DNA of 64,000 nt from CAZYVU01 sp964651435 (GTDB lineage Bacteria > Desulfobacterota > Syntrophorhabdia > Syntrophorhabdales > CAYQXL01), in NCBI GenBank assembly GCA_964651435.1, contig CAZYVU010000004.1, positions 1 to 64,000 of the forward strand. The letters run 5' to 3'. The notes under the pieces were generated by a model. That model was not told where the DNA came from and did not search any database. It saw nothing but the letters and a program-made list of their open reading frames with translations. Shown piece after piece: positions 41,199-49,379 of the stretch (the first letter of the stretch is position 1; each line of letters opens with the position of its first letter). A program made the translations under genes and the position numbers.

Positions 41199-41253
41199 GC
41201 CGGCTGAAAAGGAGGCCCTTGCCGGCAACGGGGAGGATCGTGCGGCCAAGGGG
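41199..41253. repeat. 55-bp direct repeat, right of the scaffold gap
   Basis: Second identical copy of 41044-41098, beginning GCCGGCTGAAAAGGAGGCCC directly after the Ns. Confidence 0.9.
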
Positions 41254-41366
41254 CCGGGAAATAGCTGCATGGTGAAACGAGATGAGTGCTTCTGACAGTT
41301 TGGCGGACGGGCAAGGAAGGGGCCATGAAAGCCCAGGTTAAAGGACAAGGATAAAGGAGGTTTGAT

Positions 41367-42077
41367 ATGGCGGACGAAAAGGAAGGATGCGTGAAGCCTT
41401 CGCGGGGCCCTATCGGCACCCCAAAACCGGAGGTGGGCGCGGCAACTCAAACGATCCCGAAGGAGGACATCATGACTGCAAGGGTGGGCAAGCCCGCACC
41501 GGATTTTGAGGCGGCAGCCTATGTAGACGGGTCATTCAGGAATATCATGCTCTCGGAATTCAAGGGCAAATGGGTGGTGCTTTGCTTCTATCCCGGCGAT
41601 TTTACCTTTGTCTGACCGACCGAGCTGTCGGCGGTCGCCGTCAAACACAGAGAAATAGCAGCCCTGGGCGTACAGATCCTGGCCATGAGCTGTGACAGCC
41701 GCTTTGTCCACAAGATATGGCAGGCGGAGGAACTTTCCAAGATGGTCCAGGGCGGCGTGCCCTTTCCCATGCTTTCCGACGCGGGGGGCCTTATCGGGCG
41801 CGTATACGGCGTCTACGACGAAGAGGCGGGCGTAGACATTCGGGGAAGATTCATTATCGATCCGGACGGGATTATTCAGGCCATGGAGGTGCTCAGTCCG
41901 CCCGTTGGTCGCAACATCGTGGAATTCATCCGCCAGGTAAAGGCGTTCCAGCATGTACGGGCCACCGGCGAAGCGACTCCATCGGGCTGGCAACCGGGAA
42001 AACCGACGCTCACGCCGGGGCCCGACCTGGTGGGCAATGTCTGGAAGGTCTGGAAGCCCGAATTGGCTTTCGATTAA
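41367..42077 (+). CDS. Selenocysteine-containing peroxiredoxin (in-frame UGA at 41613-41615)
   Basis: AhpC/Prx-family peroxidase whose peroxidatic residue is encoded by TGA. Upstream of the TGA the frame reads VVLCFYPGDFTFV, downstream PTELSAVAVKHREIA; the family motif is FYPxDFTFVCPTE, so the TGA replaces the catalytic Cys exactly. The frame continues uninterrupted to TAA at 42077 with the rest of the Prx fold (ILAMSCDSRFVHKIW, GRFIIDPDGIIQAMEV, RNIVEFIRQVKAFQ). The start is ATG 41367 (AAAGGAGG upstream), giving 236 residues with Sec83; ATG 41472 (AGGAGG upstream, MTARVGKPAPDFEA) would give 201 with Sec48. A hairpin follows the TGA. Reduces peroxides in the cytoplasm; Sec insertion machinery is not in the window. 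Confidence 0.9.
41616..41637 (+). promoter_or_regulatory. Candidate bacterial SECIS hairpin
   Basis: Directly after the UGA, CGACCG (41617-41622) pairs perfectly with CGGTCG (41632-41637) around a 9-base loop AGCTGTCGG. Bacterial SECIS elements are coding-region hairpins just downstream of the Sec codon, so position and loop suit SelB recognition. Exact structure is inferred; an alternative pairing CCGAC/GTCGG exists. Confidence 0.6.
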
Positions 42078-42101
42078 CGGGAAGATGTTTCGTAGGACAC
42101 G

Positions 42102-42136
42102 AGGCTGGTGGCGGCACCGACAGCCGCCACCAGCCT
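42102..42136 (+). terminator. 14-bp perfect hairpin after the peroxiredoxin gene
   Basis: AGGCTGGTGGCGGC (42102-42115) and GCCGCCACCAGCCT (42123-42136) are exact inverted repeats around the 7-base loop ACCGACA, 24 bases after the peroxiredoxin stop. There is no T-run, so it is a strong hairpin of uncertain terminator strength. Confidence 0.6.
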
Positions 42137-42161
42137 TCGCCACAACTCTGGAGGCAGGCTG

Positions 42162-42845
42162 TTGAATACCGATGCGATCGATCTTGCGCCTTATCTGGCT
42201 CCCACGGAGGCAATCAACTCGGACCATGCGGTCGTGCGGCTGAAGGTCGCCGAACTGACCGGCCCCCTTGCCGATGAAGCGGCGAGGGCCCGTGCCCTTT
42301 TTTATTTTGTACGGGACCATGTTCGGTACAGCATCTACATGATCTCGACACGATTCGAGGACTTCATCGCCAGCACAACGCTTGAGCGCGGGAGGGGCTA
42401 CTGCGTCCAGAAGGCCGTTCTCCTCGCCGCTCTGACCCGGGCGGCGGGAATACCTTCGAGGTTGGCCTTCGCCAAGATACGGAACCATAGGGCTCCGGCA
42501 GAGATTGCCAAACAGACGGGCATCGATTTCTTTCCCAGCCACGGCTACACACAACTTTTTCTTGGGGGCAGATGGGTCAGCGCGACGCCCGCCTTCGACA
42601 AACCGCTCTGCGAGGCCATCGGCGTTCCTGCCGTCGAGTTTAACGGCACAGACGACGCAGTCCTGGCCCCGGAGGACTTGGCCGGAAATCGCTACGTCGA
42701 GTACCTGGAGAAGTTTGAGCCTCACGTCGATCTGCCTTTTCAGTGGCTTATGGGCAGGCTGCGACCCATCTGGGGCGACAAATCCTCGTGGCTCAGCCTC
42801 GACGAGTCGAAGGGCCACAGGATGCCCTCGGGCTACGTTTTCTGA
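42162..42845 (+). CDS. Transglutaminase-like cysteine protease-fold protein
   Basis: About 227 residues with a transglutaminase-like core: RALFYFVRDHVRYSIYM, the Cys in GRGYCVQKAVLLAALTRAAG, His in SHGYTQLFLGGRWVSA and Asp in TPAFDKP, the usual Cys-His-Asp triad. TTG at 42162 is chosen (GGAGG upstream); a GTG at 42108 lies inside the preceding hairpin. Cytoplasmic, no signal. Bacterial members are mostly uncharacterised peptidases or peptide-modifying enzymes. It begins the cluster of Fe-S and flavin proteins that follows. Confidence 0.8.
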   Translation: MNTDAIDLAPYLAPTEAINSDHAVVRLKVAELTGPLADEAARARALFYFVRDHVRYSIYMISTRFEDFIASTTLERGRGYCVQKAVLLAALTRAAGIPSRLAFAKIRNHRAPAEIAKQTGIDFFPSHGYTQLFLGGRWVSATPAFDKPLCEAIGVPAVEFNGTDDAVLAPEDLAGNRYVEYLEKFEPHVDLPFQWLMGRLRPIWGDKSSWLSLDESKGHRMPSGYVF

Positions 42846-42908
42846 AAGACTTATCAGGCCGTGGTCGCCGGTAGATCGTCCAACGAAGCCCCTTCGCGGA
42901 GGAGGAAT

Positions 42909-43961
42909 GTGGCATACGAGCTGAAATTCGATGTTGGAAAATGCCTGAGGTGCGCCACCCAGGCCTGCTTAACGCGGTGCCGGCACATGGACCTGGACAG
43001 GGAGACGGCACAGCAGGAAATCGTCAGGATAGCCCGCGGTGAGGACTCCTTCGTCCTCGAAGGCTGTGTTACGTGCTATGCCTGCGAAGAGTACTGCCCC
43101 TTGGGCAACCACCCCTTCTATCTGATTGTTGAACGGCAGGAGGCGCTTAATCTTCCTCCCGTCCCCCGGCCGTTGATCACCAGGGCCCTCAATTTAGGCG
43201 TGCCCTTTCGGGGCGAGCCTACGGTTACCGAGGCCCACGGGCCCGTACTGAACATGGGGGCCTTTTCCGAACTCACCGGCTTGTTACAAGGCAGGCTTTT
43301 CGAGGGTCTCAACGTCATATCCACCGATGGTCGAAAAATGTTTCACTACTTCTGCCAGCTTATGTACCTTCATTATGCGCGAAGCTCAGCCATCAAAGAA
43401 CGGCTGCCCGGGATCATCAAGAGAATTGCCGCCCATAAGGCAACGGAGGTGATCTGCTTTCACGACGAGTGTTACGGAGCTTATACATCCTACTGTCCCG
43501 CCGTAGGTATTGATGTTCCCTTCAAGCCGGTCCATTTTTTTGAGTTTTTGTACGGCCGCCTGAAGGAGCTGAAAGAACACCTGAGGCCGGTCAATCTGAG
43601 GGTGGCCTATCAACGGCCCTGCTCCGCCCGGCTGTCGCCGGACAAGCACCATTTTGTCCGGGCCATCTTTGACCTCGTTGGCGCCGAGTCCGTTGACCGG
43701 GAATTCGTCGATGAGAACGCACTCTGCTGTGCAGGGACCATACAAGGCCAGAGAAGGCCGGGCAGCAGAAGATACGCCCTGGAGCTCCAGCAGAAAAATG
43801 TTGAGGACATGCGGAGGGCCGGGGCGGAAGCCTGCGTTTTCAACTGCCCGGCCTGCCTGCAGACCCTGGGGCCCCTCGTTACGCTAAAGGGTATCAAGCC
43901 GATGTATATGAGTGACATCTGCCGCCTTGCAATAGGAGAAAAGCCGGAACCCGGGAGGTGA
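42909..43961 (+). CDS. HdrB/GlcF-like CCG-domain iron-sulfur protein
   Basis: About 350 residues. N-terminal ferredoxin-like cysteines (KCLRCATQACLTRCRHM, then GCVTCYACEEYCPLG), followed by two CCG-type segments, FHDECYGAYTSYCP and NALCCAGTIQG / FNCPACLQTLGP. The pattern fits HdrB/HdrD-type electron-transfer proteins. GTG 42909 is chosen (GGAGGAGG upstream); an ATG-frame extension to 42861 is possible. It lies four bases before the flavoprotein gene, so they probably form a complex. Confidence 0.78.
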   Translation: MAYELKFDVGKCLRCATQACLTRCRHMDLDRETAQQEIVRIARGEDSFVLEGCVTCYACEEYCPLGNHPFYLIVERQEALNLPPVPRPLITRALNLGVPFRGEPTVTEAHGPVLNMGAFSELTGLLQGRLFEGLNVISTDGRKMFHYFCQLMYLHYARSSAIKERLPGIIKRIAAHKATEVICFHDECYGAYTSYCPAVGIDVPFKPVHFFEFLYGRLKELKEHLRPVNLRVAYQRPCSARLSPDKHHFVRAIFDLVGAESVDREFVDENALCCAGTIQGQRRPGSRRYALELQQKNVEDMRRAGAEACVFNCPACLQTLGPLVTLKGIKPMYMSDICRLAIGEKPEPGR

Positions 43962-43965
43962 ATGC

Positions 43966-45324
43966 GTGGAATCCATCCTGAGCGCCCTTGCCGGTATCGT
44001 CGACCACGAGCACGTTTCGCAGCTCCCGGAAGAGCTGTTCATCTACTCCTTTGACCTGGGCACGGCGGAACCGCGACAGCCGGATTATGTCGTGGCACCG
44101 AGGACGCCGGAACAGATTCAGGCAATACTGCGGCTGGCCAACGAAAAAAAACTCCCTGTCGTACCGCTGGGAGGCGGGCTTTCTCTCGCCGGGCTGGCCG
44201 TTCCCCTTCGAGGCGGCATCGTTATCGACCTCAAGCGCATGGACTCGATTCTTGAAGTCAACGAAGGCGCTCGCTATACGGTCATCGAGTGCGGCGTCTC
44301 GCAGGGGCAATTGACCTCATACCTGGAACAGCACCACCCGAACCTTACGCATTCCGAACCGGGGGCGCCCCCGGCCGCCACCGTTGCCGGCAATGTAATG
44401 ATCCATGGCCAGGGCGACCTCGCCCAGCCCTACGGCTTCAACTCGGACCTCGTGAACGGATTGGAAGTTGTGCTGCCCACCGGGGAGATGTGCCGCTTCG
44501 GATCCTGCGCCGTCGGCGCTGGCTGGTTCACCAATCACCCTTTGCCCGATATGGGCATCTTCCTCGGCTGGTACGGCACTACCGGCATCATCACCAAGCT
44601 GGCAGTAAGGCTTTTCCCGGCCAAACGGATACGCGGCGTCGGCACTTTTGTTGTCGATGACGAAACGCTCATCCCTGAGCTGCTCCACAAGCTCACCCAC
44701 ACACAGATGGCCGAGGATATTATAGCCTTCAGCCGGGCGATTCCACCCTTCGCCAGCGAACTCCACCACATTACGGTTAACTTAGCGGCAGATTCCGAAA
44801 AGGAATTGGGGTTTAAGCAGGAAATAGTCTGGGATGACACCCTTGGGGAGTACATCCACAGAGGAGACGGGGCATACCTTGGTTTCGTGCAAAGCCTGGA
44901 ACGACCGCAAATCTCCAAGATGTCCGACTACAAGAAGGGCGGGGGCGTTGAGTATGTGGGGAGCATCATGCCCATCGACAGGTACCCGGAGTGTTACCGG
45001 AAAGGCAGGGAAATCTCGGAACTGCACGACATCCCGTATACAGTCACGGCCCGCTGCATAGGGGCGGGGCACTCCATGATGTTCGCCTGGACCTATGCCT
45101 TCAACAGGGCCGATCCGGCGACGGTTATACAGGCAAGGGAGGCCCTGCATGAAACGGATAGACTTGTTATGGAGCTTGGCGGCGTTATATGGAAACCGGG
45201 AACGTACGGCCAGGAGCTGCTTCTTCAAAGACTTGATCCTGCCACACGGGAACTGATGGTAAAGATCAGAAAACTTCTCGATCCCAACGGCATCATGAAT
45301 CCCGGCAACTGGGAGATGACCTGA
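43966..45324 (+). CDS. FAD-linked oxidase of the GlcD/lactate dehydrogenase type
   Basis: 452-residue flavoprotein. The FAD_binding_4 domain shows VVAPRTPEQIQAIL, LPVVPLGGGLSLAG, HSEPGAPPAATVAGNVMIHG and GWYGTTGIITKLAVR; the FAD-oxidase C-terminal domain ends KIRKLLDPNGIMNPGNWEM. It oxidises a 2-hydroxyacid or similar substrate and passes electrons to CCG-domain partners on either side. The start is GTG 43966 with GGAGG upstream; the stop overlaps the next start. Substrate not deducible. Confidence 0.87.
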   Translation: MESILSALAGIVDHEHVSQLPEELFIYSFDLGTAEPRQPDYVVAPRTPEQIQAILRLANEKKLPVVPLGGGLSLAGLAVPLRGGIVIDLKRMDSILEVNEGARYTVIECGVSQGQLTSYLEQHHPNLTHSEPGAPPAATVAGNVMIHGQGDLAQPYGFNSDLVNGLEVVLPTGEMCRFGSCAVGAGWFTNHPLPDMGIFLGWYGTTGIITKLAVRLFPAKRIRGVGTFVVDDETLIPELLHKLTHTQMAEDIIAFSRAIPPFASELHHITVNLAADSEKELGFKQEIVWDDTLGEYIHRGDGAYLGFVQSLERPQISKMSDYKKGGGVEYVGSIMPIDRYPECYRKGREISELHDIPYTVTARCIGAGHSMMFAWTYAFNRADPATVIQAREALHETDRLVMELGGVIWKPGTYGQELLLQRLDPATRELMVKIRKLLDPNGIMNPGNWEMT

Positions 45325-46523
45325 TGGCCCTGTCAGACTTCCAATATGCGGATCTCATACACCGGTGCTTCCGGTGTGGCTATTGCAAGTTTCCCGCCAA
45401 CTGGGTCGACGTGAATAATTGCCCTCCCTATGCGCGTTTCCGCATGGAAAGCTACTCCTGCGGGGGCAGGCTGTGGCTCGCCAGGGCATGGCTTACCAAC
45501 GTCATTGAATGGAGCGAACACCTGGCGGAAATTCTCTATGCCTGCACAACATGCAAGAACTGCGTTGTCAAATGCCCTCTCAGCTTCAGCGTTGACATCG
45601 TCAATATGGTTGTGGCGGTGAGGGGTGAAATGGTTGAAAAGGGAACGGTGCCCAAGGCCGTGAAAACGTTTCTGGAAAACGTCGAGCTCCACGGGAACCC
45701 TTACGGTGCGAGCAGGGCGAAACGAGGTGGCTGGGCCGACGGGACAGCCATCGGAAGATATAACGGCAACGAGTATCTGTACTACGTGGGGTGTACGGGC
45801 TCCTACGACACGCGGGCTCAGCGGGTGGCCAGGATGGTTGCCAGGGTGCTTCAGGAGGCGGGCCTGTCTTTCGGCATCCTCGGAGCTGACGAAAACTGTG
45901 ACGGCAATGAGGTCTACAAGCTGGGGGAATCGGGCCTCTTTGAGCTGCTGGCGGAAACCAACACAACCCTGTTCAACAGGCTTGGGGTCCGGAGCATCAT
46001 TACGCTTTCCCCCCACGCATTCAACGCCATGAAGAATTACTATCCGCGCTTTGGGGGTGAATTCCAAATCATGCATTACTCCCAGATGCTTCGCTCCCTC
46101 CTCAATGAAAAGAGGCTTAAGCCTCGGCCCAGCTTCGGCACCAGGGTTACCTACCATGACCCATGCTTTCTTGGCCGCTGGAACGACGAGTATGAAGCGC
46201 CACGGGAAATTCTGCAGTCCATACCGGGCATCGAGGTTGTGGAAATGGAGAAAAACAGGGAGGCTGCGCTCTGTTGCGGTGGAGGTGCAGGAAACTTTCA
46301 GATCGACCTGTTGGGCGGAAGCGAAAGCAGCCCTTCACGAAGGAGGGTGCGCGAGGCACGGGAAACCGGGGCAAACGTTATCGCTGTTGCCTGCCCCAAG
46401 TGTCTTGTCATGCTCGAGGACGCGGTGAAGGCTGAAGGATTGGATGAACATCTCTCCGTCATGGATATTGCCGAACTCGTCGCACGGGCTTGCGGCATCG
46501 AGGAAATCAATGGAAACAGGTAA
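45324..46523 (+). CDS. GlcF/HdrD-like iron-sulfur protein
   Basis: 399 residues. N-terminal Cys motifs HRCFRCGYCKFPANW and CTTCKNCVVKCPLS are unusual in the first cluster, which has only three closely spaced cysteines. CCG motifs are YHDPCFLGRWNDEYEAP, LCCGGGAGNFQ and CPKCLVML. It shares the YYVGCTGSYDTRAQ segment with the gene at 63009-64000. ATG 45324 overlaps the FAD-oxidase stop. Likely electron acceptor of the flavoprotein, as GlcF is for GlcD. Confidence 0.87.
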   Translation: MALSDFQYADLIHRCFRCGYCKFPANWVDVNNCPPYARFRMESYSCGGRLWLARAWLTNVIEWSEHLAEILYACTTCKNCVVKCPLSFSVDIVNMVVAVRGEMVEKGTVPKAVKTFLENVELHGNPYGASRAKRGGWADGTAIGRYNGNEYLYYVGCTGSYDTRAQRVARMVARVLQEAGLSFGILGADENCDGNEVYKLGESGLFELLAETNTTLFNRLGVRSIITLSPHAFNAMKNYYPRFGGEFQIMHYSQMLRSLLNEKRLKPRPSFGTRVTYHDPCFLGRWNDEYEAPREILQSIPGIEVVEMEKNREAALCCGGGAGNFQIDLLGGSESSPSRRRVREARETGANVIAVACPKCLVMLEDAVKAEGLDEHLSVMDIAELVARACGIEEINGNR

Positions 46524-46541
46524 CGGATACCCCTCGCTACC

Positions 46542-47003
46542 ATGACTACCGTACTGGTGACCTTTCATTCGCAGACGGGTAACACAAAGAGCATGGCAGA
46601 GGCCGTCGCCCGCGGGGCCAACGACACTGAAAACGCACGGGCCGTTCTGAAGGCAGCCCTCACCACTACCGCAGACGATCTCAGGACCTGTGACGGGCTC
46701 GTCATCTGCTCGCCGGAATACTTCGGCTATATGGCGGGTGCAGTCAAAGACCTCTTTGACCGGACATACGAGGAGTTAAAAGATGATCCCGCCATGTACA
46801 GAAAACCTTACTGCGTGGTCGTCAGCGCCGGCAATGACGGTTCCGGGACCCTCACCAACATAGAACGGCTATGCAGGGGCTACCGCTTCAGGAAGGTCCA
46901 GCAGCCTCTTGTCTGTAAGGGTCCCGTCACGGAGGAGGCGCTTGGGCGATGCTATGAGCTCGGTCGAACGGTTGCCGAAGGGCTCCTTATCGGTATATTC
47001 TAA
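46542..47003 (+). CDS. Flavodoxin family protein
   Basis: 153-residue flavodoxin-fold protein with the FMN phosphate loop HSQTGNTKSMAEAVA, the isoalloxazine loop CSPEYFGYMAGAVKDLFDRT and SAGNDGSGTLTNIERL. It lies 18 bases after the GlcF-like gene and probably serves as a one- or two-electron carrier in the same pathway. Confidence 0.87.
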   Translation: MTTVLVTFHSQTGNTKSMAEAVARGANDTENARAVLKAALTTTADDLRTCDGLVICSPEYFGYMAGAVKDLFDRTYEELKDDPAMYRKPYCVVVSAGNDGSGTLTNIERLCRGYRFRKVQQPLVCKGPVTEEALGRCYELGRTVAEGLLIGIF

Positions 47004-47032
47004 AAGGACGCAACCTCCCGGGCCGGACTCCC

Positions 47033-47503
47033 TCATGCGATTTTCATCGTCTCGGGCATACGCACCGCAACCACCTCGCCCCGGGCGCAGACATCCCCTC
47101 CTGCCGAGACCTCCACCTCCACGATCACCTTCCGCCCACCAACGGTCTTGACCCTCCCCCTCGCCTCAAGCTCGACACCGAGGGGCGTAGGCCTGACATA
47201 GTCAATTCTAAGCGATGCGGTGACAAAGCGGATATGGGGCTCCGTGCCCATATCCCTCCCCTCGGACCGGTACGCTGCCGCCGCTGCCGTCCCGGTACCG
47301 TGACAGTCGACGAGGGATGCAATCAACCCGCCATAGACAAAGCCCGGCGTCGCTATGTGATAAAGCTGGGGTGTCAGACGGGCTACCGATTCCTCTCCGT
47401 GCCAGAAGCTCCTGATGTGCAAACCCTCCCCGTTGAGGCGACCGCAGCCGTAACAGTGGCTGTAGTCCTCCGCATAGTAGTCCTGGAAAGCCTTCTTTTC
47501 CAT
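47033..47503 (-). CDS. PaaI-type hotdog thioesterase
   Basis: 156 residues, acyl-CoA thioesterase of the PaaI/hotdog family: HCYGCGRLNGEGLHIRSFW, then GFVYGGLIASLVDCHGTG (the HGG-like catalytic helix, here YGG with a catalytic Asp) and the strand-rich remainder. Convergent with the flavodoxin gene; the 104-base gap to tusA holds no gene. Confidence 0.82.
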   Translation of the reverse strand: MEKKAFQDYYAEDYSHCYGCGRLNGEGLHIRSFWHGEESVARLTPQLYHIATPGFVYGGLIASLVDCHGTGTAAAAAYRSEGRDMGTEPHIRFVTASLRIDYVRPTPLGVELEARGRVKTVGGRKVIVEVEVSAGGDVCARGEVVAVRMPETMKIA

Positions 47504-47607
47504 AGGTCCGTCCCTGCCCTTTCGTTCTTCACAGTGTTAGCCATATTGTATAGAACAGAGAGGCGAAAAACACCGTTTTTGTTCAACGTCGGCGCAATTC
47601 TGAGCTA

Positions 47608-47826
47608 TCAGTCCCTGGAAATGGTAATACGGTACCCCGTTCCTTGCTGTTCAACGTTCTTGACGGCCCAACCCTGCGACATGGCGGCCCTCGACACGTT
47701 CTCTTTTGATGTGTCCGTGTCGACGAGGATGACGATCTCGCCCTTTTGCTGCTTCTTGATCTCGTTCATGGTCACAAGAACGGGTTGTGGGCATGATAGC
47801 CCTTTTGCATCGACGATGACACTCAT
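47608..47826 (-). CDS. tusA: TusA/SirA-like sulfur (or selenium) carrier
   Basis: 72-residue TusA-family protein with the persulfide cysteine in MSVIVDAKGLSCPQPVLVT. The start at 47826 has GGAGG seven bases upstream; the frame runs back into yedE. Adjacent TusA-YedE pairs are common; YedE family members have been linked to thiosulfate or selenium uptake. Presence of a selenoprotein at 41.4 kb makes a selenium role plausible. Confidence 0.9.
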   Translation of the reverse strand: MSVIVDAKGLSCPQPVLVTMNEIKKQQKGEIVILVDTDTSKENVSRAAMSQGWAVKNVEQQGTGYRITISRD

Positions 47827-47846
47827 TCGCGTTCCTCCTTGGTTGT

Positions 47847-48941
47847 TCAGGCAACTTGCTTTCTCATCGTATACCCAATGAAGAGGCATGCCAGAAGGCC
47901 TATGATCACGGCCGGGATTCCATAAGGCCCAACGCCGTCCGGCGAGCTTGCCAGGCCGAAGTTATGGGCAATGCCTGCTCCGACGATCATGCCGAAAACG
48001 AAAACCGCTGCATCCCCGTCGCCCTCCCCCGCCAGAAAAAGCTGCCGCCCCGGGCATCCGCCGGCCAGACAGAAGGCAAGCCCTGCCAGGACCATACCTC
48101 CGAAGTTCCAGAGGCCCATCGTGTGTGCCACGGGCTGCTTGACGAAGCCCGGGTGGAACTGACCCAAGATCAGATTGGTGATAAAGGCAGCAACCACCAG
48201 CGCGACAAACCCTGAGAGGAGATGCGTCTGCTTAAAAAGTATCAGATCCCGTATGGCCCCCATGGTGCAGAACCTGCTTCGCTGCGCCAGGAATCCGATA
48301 ACGAGGCCCATGACAAGCGATACGACGAGAGGCGCATGCATGGAACCGGGGCCCTTCACGCTGTAAAACAGAACGCCGCTCTTATCCTGCCCCTGCACCT
48401 GCGGAAAGAGGAGCATGAGGGTCAGGAACCCCAGCATCGTAAGTGGCAGCAGCCATCCCACCGAGGCGTGAGTATTGCGGGCCCGCCCAAGGTTATAGCC
48501 CCCTTTGAGGAAGAACGTGCCAACCCATATACCCCCGGTGAGACCCAGAAGTCCGAAAATGGCGTTCCAGTCTCCGCCGGCCAAGCGGAGGGCCGCCCGC
48601 CAGGGACAGCCGAGAAAAACAAGCGCCCCGATCATAGCAAAGGCTCCGAGGACAAAACGGACGATGGGAGCAGACCCGGCCCGCGATCTGAACTCCTTGA
48701 AGGCGTAAGCGGCGATCAGGGAGCCGATGACAAACCCGATAATCTCGGGCCGCATGTACTGCACCACGGTCGCGCGATGAAGCCCCAGGGCGCCTGCGAT
48801 ATCCCTTTCGAAGCAGGCCACGCAGATGCCCATGTTTGCCGGATTCCCCCACTTCTGCAAGAGCTGGGCAAAAACGCCGATGAAGACACCCACCCCGATA
48901 ACCCCCCAACGGGTTCCAAAAACCTGTACGAACTTAGACAT
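47847..48941 (-). CDS. yedE: YeeE/YedE-family sulfur or selenium transporter
   Basis: Membrane protein of 364 residues with about nine hydrophobic segments and the conserved cysteines of the family: GICVACFERD, FLGCPWRAALRLAGGD, RSRFCTMGAIRD and CLAGGCPGRQL. These match YeeE/TsuA thiosulfate channels and the YedE group tied to selenium metabolism. MSKFVQVF at 48941 (GGAGAG upstream) is preferred over 48977. A 13-base near-palindrome CTATGTTACATAG (48978-48990) lies upstream. Confidence 0.88.
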   Translation of the reverse strand: MSKFVQVFGTRWGVIGVGVFIGVFAQLLQKWGNPANMGICVACFERDIAGALGLHRATVVQYMRPEIIGFVIGSLIAAYAFKEFRSRAGSAPIVRFVLGAFAMIGALVFLGCPWRAALRLAGGDWNAIFGLLGLTGGIWVGTFFLKGGYNLGRARNTHASVGWLLPLTMLGFLTLMLLFPQVQGQDKSGVLFYSVKGPGSMHAPLVVSLVMGLVIGFLAQRSRFCTMGAIRDLILFKQTHLLSGFVALVVAAFITNLILGQFHPGFVKQPVAHTMGLWNFGGMVLAGLAFCLAGGCPGRQLFLAGEGDGDAAVFVFGMIVGAGIAHNFGLASSPDGVGPYGIPAVIIGLLACLFIGYTMRKQVA

Positions 48942-49138
48942 GAGGCTCTCCCGATATGATATTGTCAAAAGCTGCACCTATGTTACATAGATGGAATAGA
49001 TAAGTACAATCGATTTTTGGCATACATAAAGCTCATACATGCGCTGCCGCAATGCCTCGCGCCTCCGTTTCATCGTCCCGCGCTGCCCATTTGCCAAATC
49101 CTTTGACACCAATGTGCGCAATCTGATATAGAACGGCA

Positions 49139-49220
49139 GGGGGTGGCCGGAGCACCCACGCAGTTGGTCGTGGTTGTACCGGTGGAGGGGGCGACGCGAG
49201 CCCCGGTGATAGTGAAGGAT
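49139..49220. repeat. Dispersed intergenic repeat, copy 2
   Basis: GGGGGTGGCCGGAGCACCCA through GTGATAGTGAA, about 85-90% like the right part of 15786-15890. It includes the GGGGC/GCCCC hairpin. It lies in the gene-free stretch 48942-49379. Confidence 0.75.
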
Positions 49221-49265
49221 TCCCGCGGGCTCACGCCCCGAGTGCCCTGCGGGTTCACGTCACCC

Positions 49266-49351
49266 GTGGGAATCAGGCGAGCTTCTGCGAGCAGAGGGGG
49301 TGGCTCCAACGGTTGTACCGGTGGAGGGGGCGACGCGAGCCCCGGTGATAG
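49266..49351. repeat. Dispersed intergenic repeat, copy 3 (internally deleted)
   Basis: GTGGGAATCAGGCGAGCTTC through GGTGATAG, matching the left and right parts of copy 1 with the middle (CACCCACGCAGTGGG) missing. Head-to-tail with copy 2, separated by a palindromic CCCGCGGG/CCCGTGGGA segment. It ends just before the crotonase ribosome site. Confidence 0.72.
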
Positions 49352-49379
49352 ACCGACATTTTGACAGGAGGACCAGGTA

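Noticed and set aside
40749..41450. Open frames running through the N gap
   Set aside because: They depend on translating Ns and duplicated assembly ends.
42843..42860. TGA at 42843-42845 as a second selenocysteine codon joining the transglutaminase and Fe-S genes
   Set aside because: The frames match, but the domains are complete on each side, no Cys-homologue motif spans the junction, and a GGAGGAGG site precedes the next gene.
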